Assembly (NCBI RefSeq): GCF_900115005.1
Contig: NZ_FOUY01000001.1
Span: 248,001-312,000 of the forward strand
From: Pseudonocardia ammonioxydans
GTDB lineage: Bacteria; Actinomycetota; Actinomycetes; Mycobacteriales; Pseudonocardiaceae
Direction of reading: 5' to 3'
DNA length: 64,000 bases
Part shown: piece by piece, positions 39,815 through 49,411 of the stretch
Layout of the letters: every line of letters begins with the position of its first letter
How positions within the stretch are numbered: position 1 is the first letter of the stretch
Translations under genes and position numbers: made by a program
The notes under the pieces: generated by a model
The model's database searches: none
The model's input: the letters and a program-made list of their open reading frames with translations, nothing else
Told to the model about the DNA's origin: nothing

Positions 39815-40420
39815 TCACGAACCCGGCGCCCGGGCGCCGCACCGCTCTGCTCCGCGGTCACGGCCCGCACCGCCGGGCCCGAGTGCCGGGGCACTCTCCA
39901 GCCCCTGCAGCACGGCGTCGAGCCCGAACCGGAAGGCCTCCTCCGCCTCCACGGCGTGCCCCGGCTCGTCGGCCACGATCCCGGTGCGGACCAGCTCGGC
40001 CCGGTTCTGCTCCTCGGCGACCGCCCCCAGGACGTAGTGCACCAGGGTGCGGGCGGCCCAGCGCGCCTGCCGCGGCCCGAGCCGGTCGGCGAACAGCTCC
40101 GGGAACGTGCGGCTCGGTGCCAGCCCCTCCGGCCGGAACGCCAGCACGAACGAGACGACCTCCGCGCCGTCGCGGACCCGCCGCAGCGCGTCGCGCAGCT
40201 CACCGGCGGCGCTGCGGGCGTCCGGCGCGGTCGGACCGTCACCGAGGATCCGGGTCGCCACCTCGGCGAGCAGCTCCTGCTTGTTCGCCACGTGGTAGTA
40301 GAGCGCACCCGGACGGACGTCCAGGTCCTGGGCCACCCGGCGCATCGAGAGCCCGCTCAGGCCCTGCTCGTCCAGCACGGTGTAGGCGGCGTCGACGATC
40401 CGCTCCCGGGTGAGCCCCAC
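39815..40420 (-). CDS. bioQ: TetR-family repressor, probable BioQ
   Basis: 201-residue TetR regulator with N-terminal helix-turn-helix LTRERIVDAAYTVLDEQGL and LSMRRVAQDLDVRPGALYYHVANKQELL (residues 2-55). Divergent placement from bioBAFD and the TTTGAAC-N3-GTTCAAA palindrome over the bioB start match BioQ of mycobacteria and corynebacteria, whose site is TGAAC-N3-GTTxx. GTG 40420 is used; an upstream TTG frame runs through the operator and is unlikely. The C-terminal ligand domain is variable, as usual. Confidence 0.75.
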   Translation of the reverse strand: MGLTRERIVDAAYTVLDEQGLSGLSMRRVAQDLDVRPGALYYHVANKQELLAEVATRILGDGPTAPDARSAAGELRDALRRVRDGAEVVSFVLAFRPEGLAPSRTFPELFADRLGPRQARWAARTLVHYVLGAVAEEQNRAELVRTGIVADEPGHAVEAEEAFRFGLDAVLQGLESAPALGPGGAGRDRGAERCGARAPGS

Positions 40421-40471
40421 TCGATCAGTGTCGCAGCGCCGACCCCGGCAGCACCGATCCGATCGGGGGTC

Positions 40472-40517
40472 TTGCCGGAGCGATCGTCGTCCGCCTACCG
40501 TTTGAACGGTGTTCAAA
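40472..40517 (+). promoter_or_regulatory. bioB promoter and BioQ-type operator
   Basis: TTGCCG (40472-40477), 18 bp, then TACCGT (40496-40501) fits a sigma-A-like promoter. The perfect palindrome TTTGAAC-GGT-GTTCAAA (40501-40517) covers the expected start site and the GTG start codon of bioB at 40509, only 8 bp after the -10, so the mRNA is probably leaderless. The TGAAC-N3-GTTCA core is the known BioQ pattern. Confidence 0.65.
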
Positions 40518-41603
40518 ACCTATGACGTGATCGTGGACCGGCTGCTCGACGGCGCCCCGCTCGACCGCGGTGAGGCCCTCGACGTCCTCGCCACGCCCGA
40601 CGAGGAGGTCCTGCACCTGGTCGCCGCCGCGAGCCGGCTGCGCCGCGCGCACTTCGGCGACCAGGTCAAGGTCAACTACCTGGTGAACCTGCGGTCGGGG
40701 CTGTGCCCGGAGGACTGCGGCTACTGCTCGCAGCGGCTCGGCTCGACCGCGGAGATCCTCACCTACTCCTGGCTGCCGACCGCCGACGCCGTCCGCGAGG
40801 CGAGCGCCGGGATCCGCGGCGGCGCGTCCCGGGTCTGCCTGGTCGCGAGCGGGCGCGGGCCCGGCGACCGCGACGTCGAGCGGGTCGCGACGATCGTCGA
40901 GGAGCTGCGCGACGAGCACCCCGGCGTCGAGGTCTGCGCCTGCCTCGGGCTGCTGCGCGACGGGCAGGCCGAGCGGCTGCGCGCGGCCGGCGTCGACGCC
41001 TACAACCACAACCTCAACACCGCCGAGTCGCGCTACGAGGAGATCTGCTCGACCCACACCTTCGACGACCGCGTCGACACCGTGGCCAAGGCCCGCGCTG
41101 CCGGGCTCTCGCCCTGCTCCGGGCTGATCGTGGGCATGGGCGAGTCCGACGACGAGCTCGTCGACGCCCTGTTCGCGCTGCGCGAGGTCGGCAGCGACTC
41201 GGTCCCGGTCAACTTCCTGATGCCGTTCGAGGGCACCCCGCTGGCCGGCACCTGGCTGCTGGACCCGCTGCGCTGCCTGCGCATCCTGGCGCTGGCCCGG
41301 ATGGTCGCCCCGGCGACCGAGGTGCGCATGGCCGGTGGGCGCGAGCAGCACCTGCGGTCGCTGCAGCCGCTGGCGCTGCACGTGGCGAACTCGCTGTTCC
41401 TCGGCGACTACCTCACCAGTGAGGGTCAGGCCGCCGAGCAGGACCTGCAGATGATCGCCGACGCCGGGTTCACCGTCCTCGGCGCCGATTCCGGCTCCGG
41501 CCCCGCTGCCGACCCCGCCACCGACTCCGGCCCCGCTGCCGACCGCTCCGCCACCGCGCTCCGGCTGCGCGGCGCCGGCACGACCCAGGCACCCAACGCA
41601 TGA
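40509..41603 (+). CDS. bioB: Biotin synthase BioB
   Basis: 364-residue radical SAM enzyme that inserts sulfur into dethiobiotin. The SAM cluster motif CPEDCGYC is near residue 66; [2Fe-2S] ligand positions appear in RVCLVASG (near 109), VCACLG (near 140) and [13 protein letters not shown] (near 201), with the Arg ligand in EVRMAGGRE (near 273). The last ~40 residues are a Ser/Gly/Pro/Ala-rich extension with an imperfect repeat (DSGPAAD). The start GTG 40509 lies inside the operator; a GTG at 40527 is an alternative. Confidence 0.93.
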   Translation: MFKTYDVIVDRLLDGAPLDRGEALDVLATPDEEVLHLVAAASRLRRAHFGDQVKVNYLVNLRSGLCPEDCGYCSQRLGSTAEILTYSWLPTADAVREASAGIRGGASRVCLVASGRGPGDRDVERVATIVEELRDEHPGVEVCACLGLLRDGQAERLRAAGVDAYNHNLNTAESRYEEICSTHTFDDRVDTVAKARAAGLSPCSGLIVGMGESDDELVDALFALREVGSDSVPVNFLMPFEGTPLAGTWLLDPLRCLRILALARMVAPATEVRMAGGREQHLRSLQPLALHVANSLFLGDYLTSEGQAAEQDLQMIADAGFTVLGADSGSGPAADPATDSGPAADRSATALRLRGAGTTQAPNA

Positions 41604-42913
41604 CCGGTCTTCTGGAACGCGACCGCGGCCTGCTCTGGCACCCCTACGCCCCGCTCGACGGCCCCTCCCCCTACGCCGTCCACGACGCGTCCGGGACCCG
41701 GCTGGACCTGGAGGCAACCGACGGGACCCGCTTCTCGGCGATCGACGCGATGAGCTCGTGGTGGTGTGCCGTCCACGGCTACCGGCACCCGGTGCTCGAC
41801 GCCGCGATCCACGACCAGGCCGACCGGTTCAGCCACGTCATGTTCGGCGGGCTGACCCACGAACCGGCCGTCCGGCTCGCCGAGGAGCTGGTCCGGGTCA
41901 CCCCCGCGCGGCTGCAGCACGTGTTCCTGGCCGACTCCGGCTCGGTGTCGGTGGAGGTCGCGCTGAAGCTCGCCGTCCAGTACCAGGCCGCGACCGGGCA
42001 CCCCGGCCGACGGCGGTTCGTCGCGGTGCGCGGCGGCTACCACGGTGACACCACCGGCGCGATGGGCGTGTGCGACCCGGTCGACGGGATGCACGCGCTG
42101 TTCCCCGGGCTCGTCTCCGACCAGCTGTTCCTGCCGCGCCCGCCCGCCGCGCGGACCGACCACGGCAAGCTCCTGCCGGAGGCGGACCCGGCGGTCGACG
42201 CCTGGATCACCGAGGCCGAGGAGCTGGTCGCGGCGCATGCGGACACGGTGGCGGCGATCGTCGTCGAACCGGTCTTGCAGGGCGCGGGCGGGATGCACGT
42301 CTACCCGCCGCGCTGCCTCGCCGCGCTGCGCCGGATCGCCGACCGGCACGACGTGCTGCTGGTCGCCGACGAGATCGCCACCGGCTTCGGGCGGACCGGC
42401 GCACCGTTCGCGGTCGAGCACGCCGGCGTCGAACCGGACGTGCTGTGCCTGGGCAAGGCGCTGACCGGCGGCTACCTCACGCTCGCCGCGGTGCTGTGCA
42501 GCGGGCGGGTCGCCGAGGCCGTCACCCGCTCCCCGCAGCGGGCGCTGCTGCACGGCCCGACGTTCATGGCCAACCCGCTGGCCTGTGCGGTCGCGGCCGC
42601 CTCGCTGTCACTGCTCACCCCCGCGGTCACCGACCGGGTCGCGGAGATCGGCCGCGAGCTGTCCACGGCGCTCGCCCCGGCCGCGGAGCTGCCCGCGGTG
42701 CGCGAGGTCCGGGTGCTGGGAGCGGTCGGGGTGGTGGAGCTGACCGGCCCGGTCGACGTCGGCGCGGTGACCCGGGCGGCCCTGGAGCGGGGCGTCTGGG
42801 TGCGCCCGTTCCGCAACCTCGTCTACACGATGCCGCCCTACATCACCGGTCCGGACGAGATCGCCGCGATCGGGGCGGCCGTCACGGGCGCGATCGCGCA
42901 GGTGCACCGGTGA
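41600..42913 (+). CDS. bioA: Adenosylmethionine-8-amino-7-oxononanoate aminotransferase BioA
   Basis: 437-residue PLP enzyme that makes 7,8-diaminopelargonate using SAM as amino donor. Motifs: [18 protein letters not shown] (near residue 52), the phosphate-binding [14 protein letters not shown] (near 113), [13 protein letters not shown] with the PLP-pyridine Asp (near 256), and the Schiff-base Lys in [14 protein letters not shown] (near 285). ATG 41600 overlaps the bioB stop and bioF starts on its own stop, giving coupled translation. Confidence 0.95.
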   Translation: MTGLLERDRGLLWHPYAPLDGPSPYAVHDASGTRLDLEATDGTRFSAIDAMSSWWCAVHGYRHPVLDAAIHDQADRFSHVMFGGLTHEPAVRLAEELVRVTPARLQHVFLADSGSVSVEVALKLAVQYQAATGHPGRRRFVAVRGGYHGDTTGAMGVCDPVDGMHALFPGLVSDQLFLPRPPAARTDHGKLLPEADPAVDAWITEAEELVAAHADTVAAIVVEPVLQGAGGMHVYPPRCLAALRRIADRHDVLLVADEIATGFGRTGAPFAVEHAGVEPDVLCLGKALTGGYLTLAAVLCSGRVAEAVTRSPQRALLHGPTFMANPLACAVAAASLSLLTPAVTDRVAEIGRELSTALAPAAELPAVREVRVLGAVGVVELTGPVDVGAVTRAALERGVWVRPFRNLVYTMPPYITGPDEIAAIGAAVTGAIAQVHR

Positions 42914-44070
42914 CCGCCATGGCCGACTGGCTCGCCCGGGCAGCGGAGGGCCGGGCCCGGGCCGGGATCGTGCGGGCCACCGACGTGCGGCGCAACCCGC
43001 AGTCCCGGCCAGGCCTGCTGGACCTGGCCTCGAACGACTACCTGGGCCTGGCCGACGACCCGCGGGTGCGGGAGGCCGCCGTCGCGGCGGTCGGGCGGTT
43101 CGGCACCGGCGCCCGGGCGTCCCGCGTCGTCACCGGGACCACCGCCGGGCACGCCGAGCTGGAGGCCGAGCTCGCCCGCCTGACCGGGCAGCCCGCCTGC
43201 CTGGCCTTCTCCAGCGGCTACACCGCCAACGTCGGCCTGCTCACCGCGCTCGGCGACCCGGACACGCTGTTCGTCTCCGACGCCCACGCGCACGCCTCGC
43301 TGGTCGACGGCGCCCGGCTCGCACGGTCGCCGGTGGCGATCTGCCCGCACGCCGACCTCGCCGCGCTCGAGCGGCTGCTGCGCGAGCGCACCCAGCCGCG
43401 CGCGGTCGTGGTGGTCGAGTCGCTGTACTCGGTGCTCGGCGACGCCGCCGACCTCGACCGGATCGCCGCCCTGTGCGCCGAGCACGACGCACTGCTGGTC
43501 GTCGACGAGGCCCACGGCGTGGGCGTCGCCGGGCACGGCCGGGGCGCGGTCCACGCCGCCGGGCTCGCCGGCGCCGAGCACGTCGTGCTGACCGCGACGC
43601 TGTCGAAGGCGCTCGGCGCGCAGGGCGGGGCGGTGCTCGGGCCGCCGGCGCTGCGCGCGCACCTGGTCGACACGGCCCGGACGTTCCTGTTCGACACCGC
43701 GCTGGCCCCGGCCGCCGCGGCGGCGGCCGCACAGGCCTGCCGGATCGTGCGCCGCGAGCCGGAGCGGGTCGCGGCCCTGCACGGGGTCGCCCGGGCCATC
43801 GCCGGCGCGGCGGGTGTCGAGCACGCCCCGGGAGCGGTGCAGTCGCTGCCGGTGGGCGCCCCGGAGGCCGCCGTCGACGCCGCCGCCCGGCTGTTCGACG
43901 ACGGCGTGGTCGTCGGCTGCTTCCGGCCGCCGAGCGTGCCCGACGGTGTGTCCCGGCTGCGGCTCGTCGCCCGGGCCACCCTCGACCCGGACCGGGCCGC
44001 CGATGCCGCGCACCACGCCGCCGCCCTCGCCGCCGCGTCCACCGCCGCCCTCGCCGGGGCACCCGGGTGA
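42910..44070 (+). CDS. bioF: 8-amino-7-oxononanoate synthase BioF
   Basis: 386-residue alpha-oxoamine synthase joining pimeloyl thioester and alanine. Motifs: LASNDYLGLADDPRV (near residue 38), CLAFSSGYTANVGLL (near 97), VVDEAHGVGVAGHGRGA (near 198) and the PLP Lys in TLSKALGAQGGAV (near 230). GTG 42910 overlaps the bioA stop; a nearby ATG four codons later is a minor alternative. The pathway's early genes (bioC/bioH or bioI type) are not in this window. Confidence 0.95.
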   Translation: MTAMADWLARAAEGRARAGIVRATDVRRNPQSRPGLLDLASNDYLGLADDPRVREAAVAAVGRFGTGARASRVVTGTTAGHAELEAELARLTGQPACLAFSSGYTANVGLLTALGDPDTLFVSDAHAHASLVDGARLARSPVAICPHADLAALERLLRERTQPRAVVVVESLYSVLGDAADLDRIAALCAEHDALLVVDEAHGVGVAGHGRGAVHAAGLAGAEHVVLTATLSKALGAQGGAVLGPPALRAHLVDTARTFLFDTALAPAAAAAAAQACRIVRREPERVAALHGVARAIAGAAGVEHAPGAVQSLPVGAPEAAVDAAARLFDDGVVVGCFRPPSVPDGVSRLRLVARATLDPDRAADAAHHAAALAAASTAALAGAPG

Positions 44071-44723
44071 GCGTCCTGGCCGTGACCGGCACCGACACCG
44101 GGGTCGGCAAGACGGTCGTCACGGCGGCCCTGGCGGCGGGTGTGATCGCGCGCGGGGAGACGGTGGCGGTGTACAAGCCCACCCAGGCCGGTCTGGACGA
44201 CGGCCGGGGCGACGTCGACGTCGTCCGCGAACTGGCGGGTGTCACGACCGCGGTGGAGGGGATCCGGCTGGCGCACCCGATGGCCCCGGTCGCGGCCGCG
44301 CGGCGGGCCGGGACCACCCTGCCCGAGCTCGCCGAGCACGTGGCCCGCGTCGCGGACCTCGCCGCGGACCACGACCACGTCCTGGTCGAGGGCGCGGGCG
44401 GGCTGCTCGTCGAGCTGGACGGGCACGGCCGCACGCTCGCCGACCTCGCCGCCGCCCTGTCCGCCCCGGCGGTCGTGGTCTGCCGCAGCGGGCTGGGCAC
44501 GCTCAACCACACGGCGCTCACGACGGAGGCCCTGACCCGACGCGGGATCGCGCTCGCCGGGCTGGTGATCGGTTCCTGGCCGGCCGCGCCGTCGGAGGTG
44601 GAGCGCTCGAACCGCGCCGAGCTCGACCGCTCCCCCGCCGGCCTGCTGGGCGCCCTGCCCGAGGGAGCGGGCCGGCTCGATCCCGCCCGGTTCCGCGCCG
44701 AGGTGCAGCTCCGCTGCCCGTGA
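44067..44723 (+). CDS. bioD: Dethiobiotin synthetase BioD
   Basis: 218-residue ATP-dependent carboxylase closing the ureido ring of dethiobiotin. The P-loop TGTDTGVGKT is at residues ~6-15, KPTQAG near 36, and VEGAGGLLVEL near 108. GTG 44067 overlaps bioF by four bases. Its stop codon TGA is part of a 52-bp perfect palindrome of the GTGAGTG family, so the last codons are repeat-derived. Confidence 0.95.
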   Translation: MSVLAVTGTDTGVGKTVVTAALAAGVIARGETVAVYKPTQAGLDDGRGDVDVVRELAGVTTAVEGIRLAHPMAPVAAARRAGTTLPELAEHVARVADLAADHDHVLVEGAGGLLVELDGHGRTLADLAAALSAPAVVVCRSGLGTLNHTALTTEALTRRGIALAGLVIGSWPAAPSEVERSNRAELDRSPAGLLGALPEGAGRLDPARFRAEVQLRCP

Positions 44724-44765
44724 GTGCTTTTCGCGGTCCTGACCGCGAAAAGCACTCACGGGCAG
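44714..44765. repeat. Palindromic element, copy 2, at the bioD stop
   Basis: Perfect 25-bp arms (44714-44738 and 44741-44765) with a 2-base centre. The right arm contains CGCGAAAAGCACTCACGGGC. It includes the bioD stop and could fold into a strong hairpin acting as a terminator, though no T tract follows. It shares 32 identical bases with copy 3. Confidence 0.9.
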
Positions 44766-44792
44766 AATTGGGGGTATCGAACGTGTGGCAAC

Positions 44793-44806
44793 CCAACATG
44801 TAGTGT
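44793..44806. promoter_or_regulatory. Candidate NrdR box upstream of nrdAB
   Basis: On the minus strand the 14-mer ACACTACATGTTGG matches 11 of 14 positions of the NrdR consensus ACACWATATCTTGT. It lies just before the cobalamin riboswitch, near where the nrdA promoter should be. A much weaker ACAC-starting 14-mer is about 20 bp upstream. NrdR control of nrdAB together with a B12 riboswitch is known in Streptomyces coelicolor. Confidence 0.4.
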
Positions 44807-44809
44807 TCG

Positions 44810-44948
44810 CCGTGCTGGTGGTTCACCGGTCCCGCACGGGCCGGTGAGGCAAGAGGGAACCCGGTGCGAGTCCGGGACTGCCCCGCAGCGGTGAACGGGA
44901 ACGACCGCCGTCACGAGCACTGGGAGCCCGTCTCCCGGGAAGCGACGG
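44810..44948 (+). ncRNA. Cobalamin (AdoCbl) riboswitch upstream of nrdA
   Basis: The core GGTGAGGCAAGAGGGAACCC (from 44852) followed by the B12-box region AGTCCGGGACTGCCCCGCAG (44869-44888) and a closing CACTGGGAGCCC matches the AdoCbl riboswitch pattern. It sits about 240 bp before the nrdA start, with palindrome copy 3 between. Binding of adenosylcobalamin would be expected to lower nrdAB expression when a B12-dependent reductase can serve. Confidence 0.9.
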
Positions 44949-44959
44949 TTACTAGGCTT

Positions 44960-44999
44960 GTGAGTGGAAACCGCGGTCCTGACCGCGAAAAGCACTCAC
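44960..44999. repeat. Palindromic element, copy 3, in the nrdA leader
   Basis: GTGAGTG (44960-44966) and CACTCAC (44993-44999) flank a centre with CCGCGGTCCTGACCGCG. From 44972 it is identical to copy 2 for 32 bases. It lies directly downstream of the riboswitch, where an expression platform would be, so it may have replaced or serve as part of that platform. If read in the upstream-open frame it encodes SGNRGPDREKHSRA. Confidence 0.85.
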
Positions 45000-45187
45000 G
45001 GGCGCCGGAGGCGCCCATGCCCGTGAGTCCGAAGACCTGCCACCGGTGCGCGCACCGCCGGTGCGTGCAGCTCCGGGGCCCCGCGGGCGGGCGCCAGGGT
45101 GTGGTGGGTCGCGCACGGCGTCGGCCTGTCACCGCCTCCTCCGCGCGCGGGTCACGGACCGACGGCGACTCGCGAGGAGAGAGACCC

Positions 45188-48040
45188 GTGACCGCATCCA
45201 CCGCTCCCCCCGCGCCGGCGCACGGCGCGGCCACGACCGGCCTGCGCGTCATCCGGCGCGACGGCACCGAGACCGCGTTCGACGCCTCCAAGATCACGGT
45301 GGCGATGACCAAGGCATTCCTCGCCGTCGAGGGCACCGCGGGGGACGCCGCGCACTCGTCGCGGCTGCACCACCTCGTCGGCGAGCTGACCGACCAGGTC
45401 GTCGCCGCACTGCACCGCCACCCGGCCCCGGTCGTGCACGTCGAGCAGATCCAGGACCAGGTCGAGCTCGCCCTGATGCGCGGCGAGCACCACCGGGTGG
45501 CACGTTCCTACGTGCTCTACCGCGAGGAACACGCGCAGGCCCGGAGCACGGGTGGCGACGACCGGGAGGCCGGCTCCGGCCCGGACGTGCGCGTCACCGC
45601 GCCCGACGGCACCCGGGCCCCGCTGGACCGCGCCCGCGTCGAGACCGTGCTCGCCGAGGCACTCGCCGGGATCGACGACGTCACGGCCGCGCCGGTGTTG
45701 TCCGAACTGGACCGCACCGTCTACGACGGCATCACCGCCGACGAGCTGTCCCAGGCCCTGGTCATGGCGGCCCGGACGCTCGTCGAGCGGGAACCGAACT
45801 ACTCCCTGGTCGCCTCCCGGCTGCTGCTCGACCGGCTGCGCGCCGAGGCCGTGTCCCACCTGGCCGGGGCGCCCGAGACCCCCGACCAGGCCACGATGGC
45901 CGCCGGCTACCCGGCCTACACCCGCGACTACCTGCGCCGGGCGATCGACATCGGGCTGGTCGACCCCGAGCTCGCGACGTTCGACCTGGACCGGGTCACC
46001 GCCGCGCTGCGCCCGGAGCGGGACCTGGAGATCGGCTTCCTCGGGCTGCAGACCCTCTACGACCGCTACCTGCTGCACGAGCGCGGCACCCGCTTCGAGC
46101 TGCCGCAGGCGTTCTTCCTGCGGGTGGCCATGGGGCTGGCCCTGCGCGAGGACGACCGGGAGGCCCGGGCGATCGAGTTCTACGAGCTGCTGAGCTCGTT
46201 CGACTTCATGGCCTCCACGCCGACGCTGTTCAACTCGGGCACCACCCGGCCGCAGCTGTCGTCGTGCTTCCTCACCACCGTCGACGACGACCTCGAGTCG
46301 ATCTTCGGTGGCTACCGGAACAACGCGCTGCTCGCGAAGTACTCCGGCGGGCTGGGCAACGACTGGACCCCGGTCCGCGGCCTCGGCGCGCACATCCGCG
46401 GCACCAACGGCGTCTCGCAGGGCGTCGTGCCGTTCCTGAAGATCGCCGGCGACACCGCGGTCGCGGTCAACCAGGGCGGCAAGCGCAAGGGCGCCGCGTG
46501 CGCCTACCTCGAGACCTGGCACATCGACGTCGAGGAGTTCCTCGACCTGCGCAAGAACACCGGCGACGACCGCCGGCGCACCCACGACATGAACACCGCG
46601 AACTGGGTGCCCGACGAGTTCCTGCGCCGGGTGCAGGCCGACGCCACCTGGACACTGTTCTCCCCGGACGAGGTGCCCGACCTGCACGACCTCTACGGGA
46701 ACGCGTTCGCCGAGCGGTACCAGGAGTACGAGGCCGCAGCGCAGCGGGGCGAGATCCGGGTGCACCGCACCGTGCGCGCGGTGGAGCTGTGGCGGCGGAT
46801 GCTGACCATGCTGTTCGAGACCGGGCACCCGTGGATCACGTTCAAGGACCCGTGCAACCTGCGCAGCCCGCAGCAGCACGCCGGGGTGGTGCACTCGTCG
46901 AACCTGTGCACCGAGATCACGCTGAACACCCGCGCCGGGGAGGACGGCGAGGTCGCGGTCTGCAACCTCGGCTCGGTCAACCTGGCCGCCCACGTCGGCC
47001 CGGAGGGGTTGGACGCCGACAAGCTGCGCCGCACGGTCACCACCGCGGTCCGCATGCTGGACAACGTCGTCGACATCAACTTCTACACGATCCCGGAGGC
47101 CCGCCGGTCCAACCTGCGCCACCGCCCGGTCGGCCTGGGGATGATGGGCTTCTCCGACGCGCTGTTCACCCAGCGCATCGCGCCCGGCAGTGACGCGGCG
47201 GTGGAGTTCGCCGACGTCAGCGCCGAGGCGCTCAGCTTCCATGCGATCGCGGCGTCGTCGGACCTGGCGGCCGAGCGGGGCAGCTACGCCACGTTCGACG
47301 GGTCGCTGTGGAGCCGGGGGATCCTGCCGATCGACTCGCTGCAGCACCTCGCCGACGCCCGCGGCGCCGGTGAGCTGGAGATCGACCGGTCGTCCACCCT
47401 GGACTGGGACGCGCTGCGGGAGCGGGTCCGCAGCCAGGGGATGCGCAACTCCAACGTGCTGGCGATCGCCCCGACGGCGACGATCTCCAACATCTGCGGC
47501 GTCGGGCAGTCGATCGAGCCGATCCACCTCAACCTGTACGTGAAGTCCAACATGTCCGGTGACTTCACCGTGGTGAACCCGCACCTGGTCCGCGACCTCA
47601 AGGAGCGCGGCCTGTGGGACGAGGTGATGGTCGCGGACCTGAAGTACTTCGACGGCTCGCTGGCCGATATCGACCGCGTGCCCGGCGATCTCAAGGAGCT
47701 CTACGCGACCGCGTTCGAGATCGAGCCGCGCCGGCTGGTGGAGGCGGCCGCGCGCCGGCAGAAGTGGCTCGACCAGGCCCAGTCGCTGAACCTGTACCTG
47801 GCCGGTCCGAGCGGACGCAAGCTCGACGAGCTGTACCGGCTGGCCTGGCGCAGCGGGTTGAAGACGACCTACTACCTGCGGACGCGGGCGGCGACGTCGG
47901 TGGAGAAGTCCACGCTCCAGGGGACCGACGGACGGCTGACGGGCGTGCCGAGCAGCCCCGCACCGGCCGCCTCCCCGGCCGCGGACCCCACCGCCGCCGC
48001 CTGCTCGATCGACGACCCCGACTGCGAGGCCTGCCAGTGA
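45188..48040 (+). CDS. nrdA: Class I ribonucleotide reductase alpha subunit NrdA
   Basis: 950-residue catalytic subunit reducing ribonucleotides. An N-terminal ATP-cone ([20 protein letters not shown], residues ~16-105) is followed by a second ATP-cone-like segment ([19 protein letters not shown], from ~137). Catalytic positions are visible: [10 protein letters not shown] (thiyl-pair Cys, near 355), [11 protein letters not shown] (Asn/Cys/Glu, near 572) and [10 protein letters not shown] (Cys, near 592). The shuttle cysteines are in the tail CEACQ. GTG 45188 follows GAGGAG; an in-frame extension to 44864 crosses the riboswitch and is not translated. It overlaps nrdB by four bases. Confidence 0.95.
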   Translation: MTASTAPPAPAHGAATTGLRVIRRDGTETAFDASKITVAMTKAFLAVEGTAGDAAHSSRLHHLVGELTDQVVAALHRHPAPVVHVEQIQDQVELALMRGEHHRVARSYVLYREEHAQARSTGGDDREAGSGPDVRVTAPDGTRAPLDRARVETVLAEALAGIDDVTAAPVLSELDRTVYDGITADELSQALVMAARTLVEREPNYSLVASRLLLDRLRAEAVSHLAGAPETPDQATMAAGYPAYTRDYLRRAIDIGLVDPELATFDLDRVTAALRPERDLEIGFLGLQTLYDRYLLHERGTRFELPQAFFLRVAMGLALREDDREARAIEFYELLSSFDFMASTPTLFNSGTTRPQLSSCFLTTVDDDLESIFGGYRNNALLAKYSGGLGNDWTPVRGLGAHIRGTNGVSQGVVPFLKIAGDTAVAVNQGGKRKGAACAYLETWHIDVEEFLDLRKNTGDDRRRTHDMNTANWVPDEFLRRVQADATWTLFSPDEVPDLHDLYGNAFAERYQEYEAAAQRGEIRVHRTVRAVELWRRMLTMLFETGHPWITFKDPCNLRSPQQHAGVVHSSNLCTEITLNTRAGEDGEVAVCNLGSVNLAAHVGPEGLDADKLRRTVTTAVRMLDNVVDINFYTIPEARRSNLRHRPVGLGMMGFSDALFTQRIAPGSDAAVEFADVSAEALSFHAIAASSDLAAERGSYATFDGSLWSRGILPIDSLQHLADARGAGELEIDRSSTLDWDALRERVRSQGMRNSNVLAIAPTATISNICGVGQSIEPIHLNLYVKSNMSGDFTVVNPHLVRDLKERGLWDEVMVADLKYFDGSLADIDRVPGDLKELYATAFEIEPRRLVEAAARRQKWLDQAQSLNLYLAGPSGRKLDELYRLAWRSGLKTTYYLRTRAATSVEKSTLQGTDGRLTGVPSSPAPAASPAADPTAAACSIDDPDCEACQ

Positions 48041-49158
48041 CCACAGTGGACAACAATCCGGTGGACAACGCTCGGGCGGGGAACCACCCGGCGGGGAACG
48101 ACACCGACACGACCGGGCTCGGCGAGATCGAGCGCGGCGCCGCCCCGATCGACGCCGACGACAAGCGCATGATCAACGCCCGGTCCGACGTCAACCAGCT
48201 CCTGCCGCTCAAGTACCACTGGGCGTGGGAGAAGTACCTGGCCGGCTGCGCCAACCACTGGATGCCGACCGAGGTCGCCATGCAGGCCGACATCGCGCTG
48301 TGGCGCTCCCCGGACGGGCTCACCGACGACGAGCGGCTGATGCTCACCCGCAACCTGGGCTTCTTCGCCACCGCGGAGTCGCTGGTCGCCAACAACATCG
48401 TGCTCGCGGTCTACCGGCACCTCACCAACCCCGAGTGCCGGCAGTACCTGCTGCGCCAGTCGTTCGAGGAGGCCGTGCACACGCACACCTTCCAGTACGT
48501 CTGCGAGTCGCTCGGGCTCGACGAGGGTGAGCTGTTCAACGCCTACCGGACGATCCCGTCGATCACCGAGAAGGACTCCTGGGCGCTGCGCTGGACCCAG
48601 GCACTGTCCGATCCGGACTTCCACACCGGAACCCCGGAGAACGACCGGGCGTTCCTGCGCGACCTGATCGCGTTCTACGTGGTCTTCGAGGGCATGTGGT
48701 TCTACACCGGGTTCGCGCAGATCCTGGCGCTGGGCCGGCGGAACAAGATGGTCGGCGTCGCCGAGCAGTACCAGTACATCCTGCGCGACGAGTCCATCCA
48801 CCTGAACTTCGGCATCGACTGCATCAACCAGATCAAGATCGAGAATCCGCACCTGTGGACCGACGGGTTCATCCTCGAGATCCGCGCGATGCTGCACGAG
48901 GCGTGCGAGCTGGAGGTCGCCTACGCCCACGACACCATGCCCCGCGGGATGCTCGGCCTGACCGCGCAGACCTGCGAGCAGTACCTGCGGTTCATCACCG
49001 ACCGCCGGGCCGAGCAGATCGGGCTGGCGCCGCTGTTCGGGCAGGCCGAGAACCCGTTCCCGTGGATGAGCGAGGCGATGGACCTGCGCAAGGAGAAGAA
49101 CTTCTTCGAGACGCGGGTGACCGAGTACCGCAGCGGCGGCTCGCTGGAGTGGGACTGA
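48037..49158 (+). CDS. nrdB: Class I ribonucleotide reductase beta subunit NrdB, class Ic-like
   Basis: 373-residue ferritin-fold radical-generating subunit. Aligning by motif, metal ligands are Glu114 ([12 protein letters not shown]), Glu145 and His148 ([10 protein letters not shown]), a Glu in VVFEGMWFY, and Glu/His in [10 protein letters not shown]. Phe152 occupies the position of the radical Tyr (E. coli Tyr122), and Glu114 replaces the usual Asp84. Both changes are the signature of class Ic enzymes that use a Mn/Fe cofactor, as in Chlamydia. GTG 48037 overlaps the nrdA stop. The first ~45 residues are a variable Asn/Asp-rich leader. Confidence 0.93.
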   Translation: MTTVDNNPVDNARAGNHPAGNDTDTTGLGEIERGAAPIDADDKRMINARSDVNQLLPLKYHWAWEKYLAGCANHWMPTEVAMQADIALWRSPDGLTDDERLMLTRNLGFFATAESLVANNIVLAVYRHLTNPECRQYLLRQSFEEAVHTHTFQYVCESLGLDEGELFNAYRTIPSITEKDSWALRWTQALSDPDFHTGTPENDRAFLRDLIAFYVVFEGMWFYTGFAQILALGRRNKMVGVAEQYQYILRDESIHLNFGIDCINQIKIENPHLWTDGFILEIRAMLHEACELEVAYAHDTMPRGMLGLTAQTCEQYLRFITDRRAEQIGLAPLFGQAENPFPWMSEAMDLRKEKNFFETRVTEYRSGGSLEWD

Positions 49159-49180
49159 CGGCCGGGCGCCCGCGCGTCAG
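49155..49180 (+). terminator. Hairpin at the end of nrdB
   Basis: CTGACG (49155-49160, containing the stop codon) pairs with CGTCAG (49175-49180); the loop region itself contains the palindrome CGGGCGCCCG. It may terminate nrdAB transcription. No T tract follows. Confidence 0.45.
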
Positions 49181-49323
49181 CCGCGCAGCGTGGTGAGGAG
49201 CTCGTCCACCCGGCGCCGGGCGATCCGGTCCGCCAGGCCGGCCCGGGTGCGGCCCCACAGCTCCTGGTAGCGGGCCGCGAGCGCCGTGTCGACGACGGCC
49301 TGGGCGGCGAAGGCGAACCACAC
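49177..49323 (-). CDS. Possible 48-residue small protein, unrecognised
   Basis: From GTG 49323 the minus strand encodes a helical-looking peptide (WFAFAAQAVVDTALAARYQE, then Arg/Leu-rich). It fills most of the 250-bp gap between nrdB and the SDR gene. No ribosome site or family is recognised; the frame stays open further upstream without a good start. It may be a remnant of a longer gene or simple chance. Confidence 0.2.
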   Translation of the reverse strand: MWFAFAAQAVVDTALAARYQELWGRTRAGLADRIARRRVDELLTTLRG

Positions 49324-49411
49324 CGCCCGGCGGTGCTGCCCGGCCCGGACGGCACGAGCACGGACAGCACGAGGTGCAGCCGTGCGGTCGAGCGCGACCG
49401 GGCCGGGGCGG

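Noticed and set aside
42070..42909. N-terminal extension of bioF across bioA
   Set aside because: Open only because of GC bias; BioF homology begins after GTG 42910, which overlaps the bioA stop in the usual coupled manner.
44864..45187. In-frame N-terminal extension of nrdA
   Set aside because: It would translate through the cobalamin riboswitch and a repeat element; GTG 45188 has a good ribosome site and gives the normal ATP-cone start.
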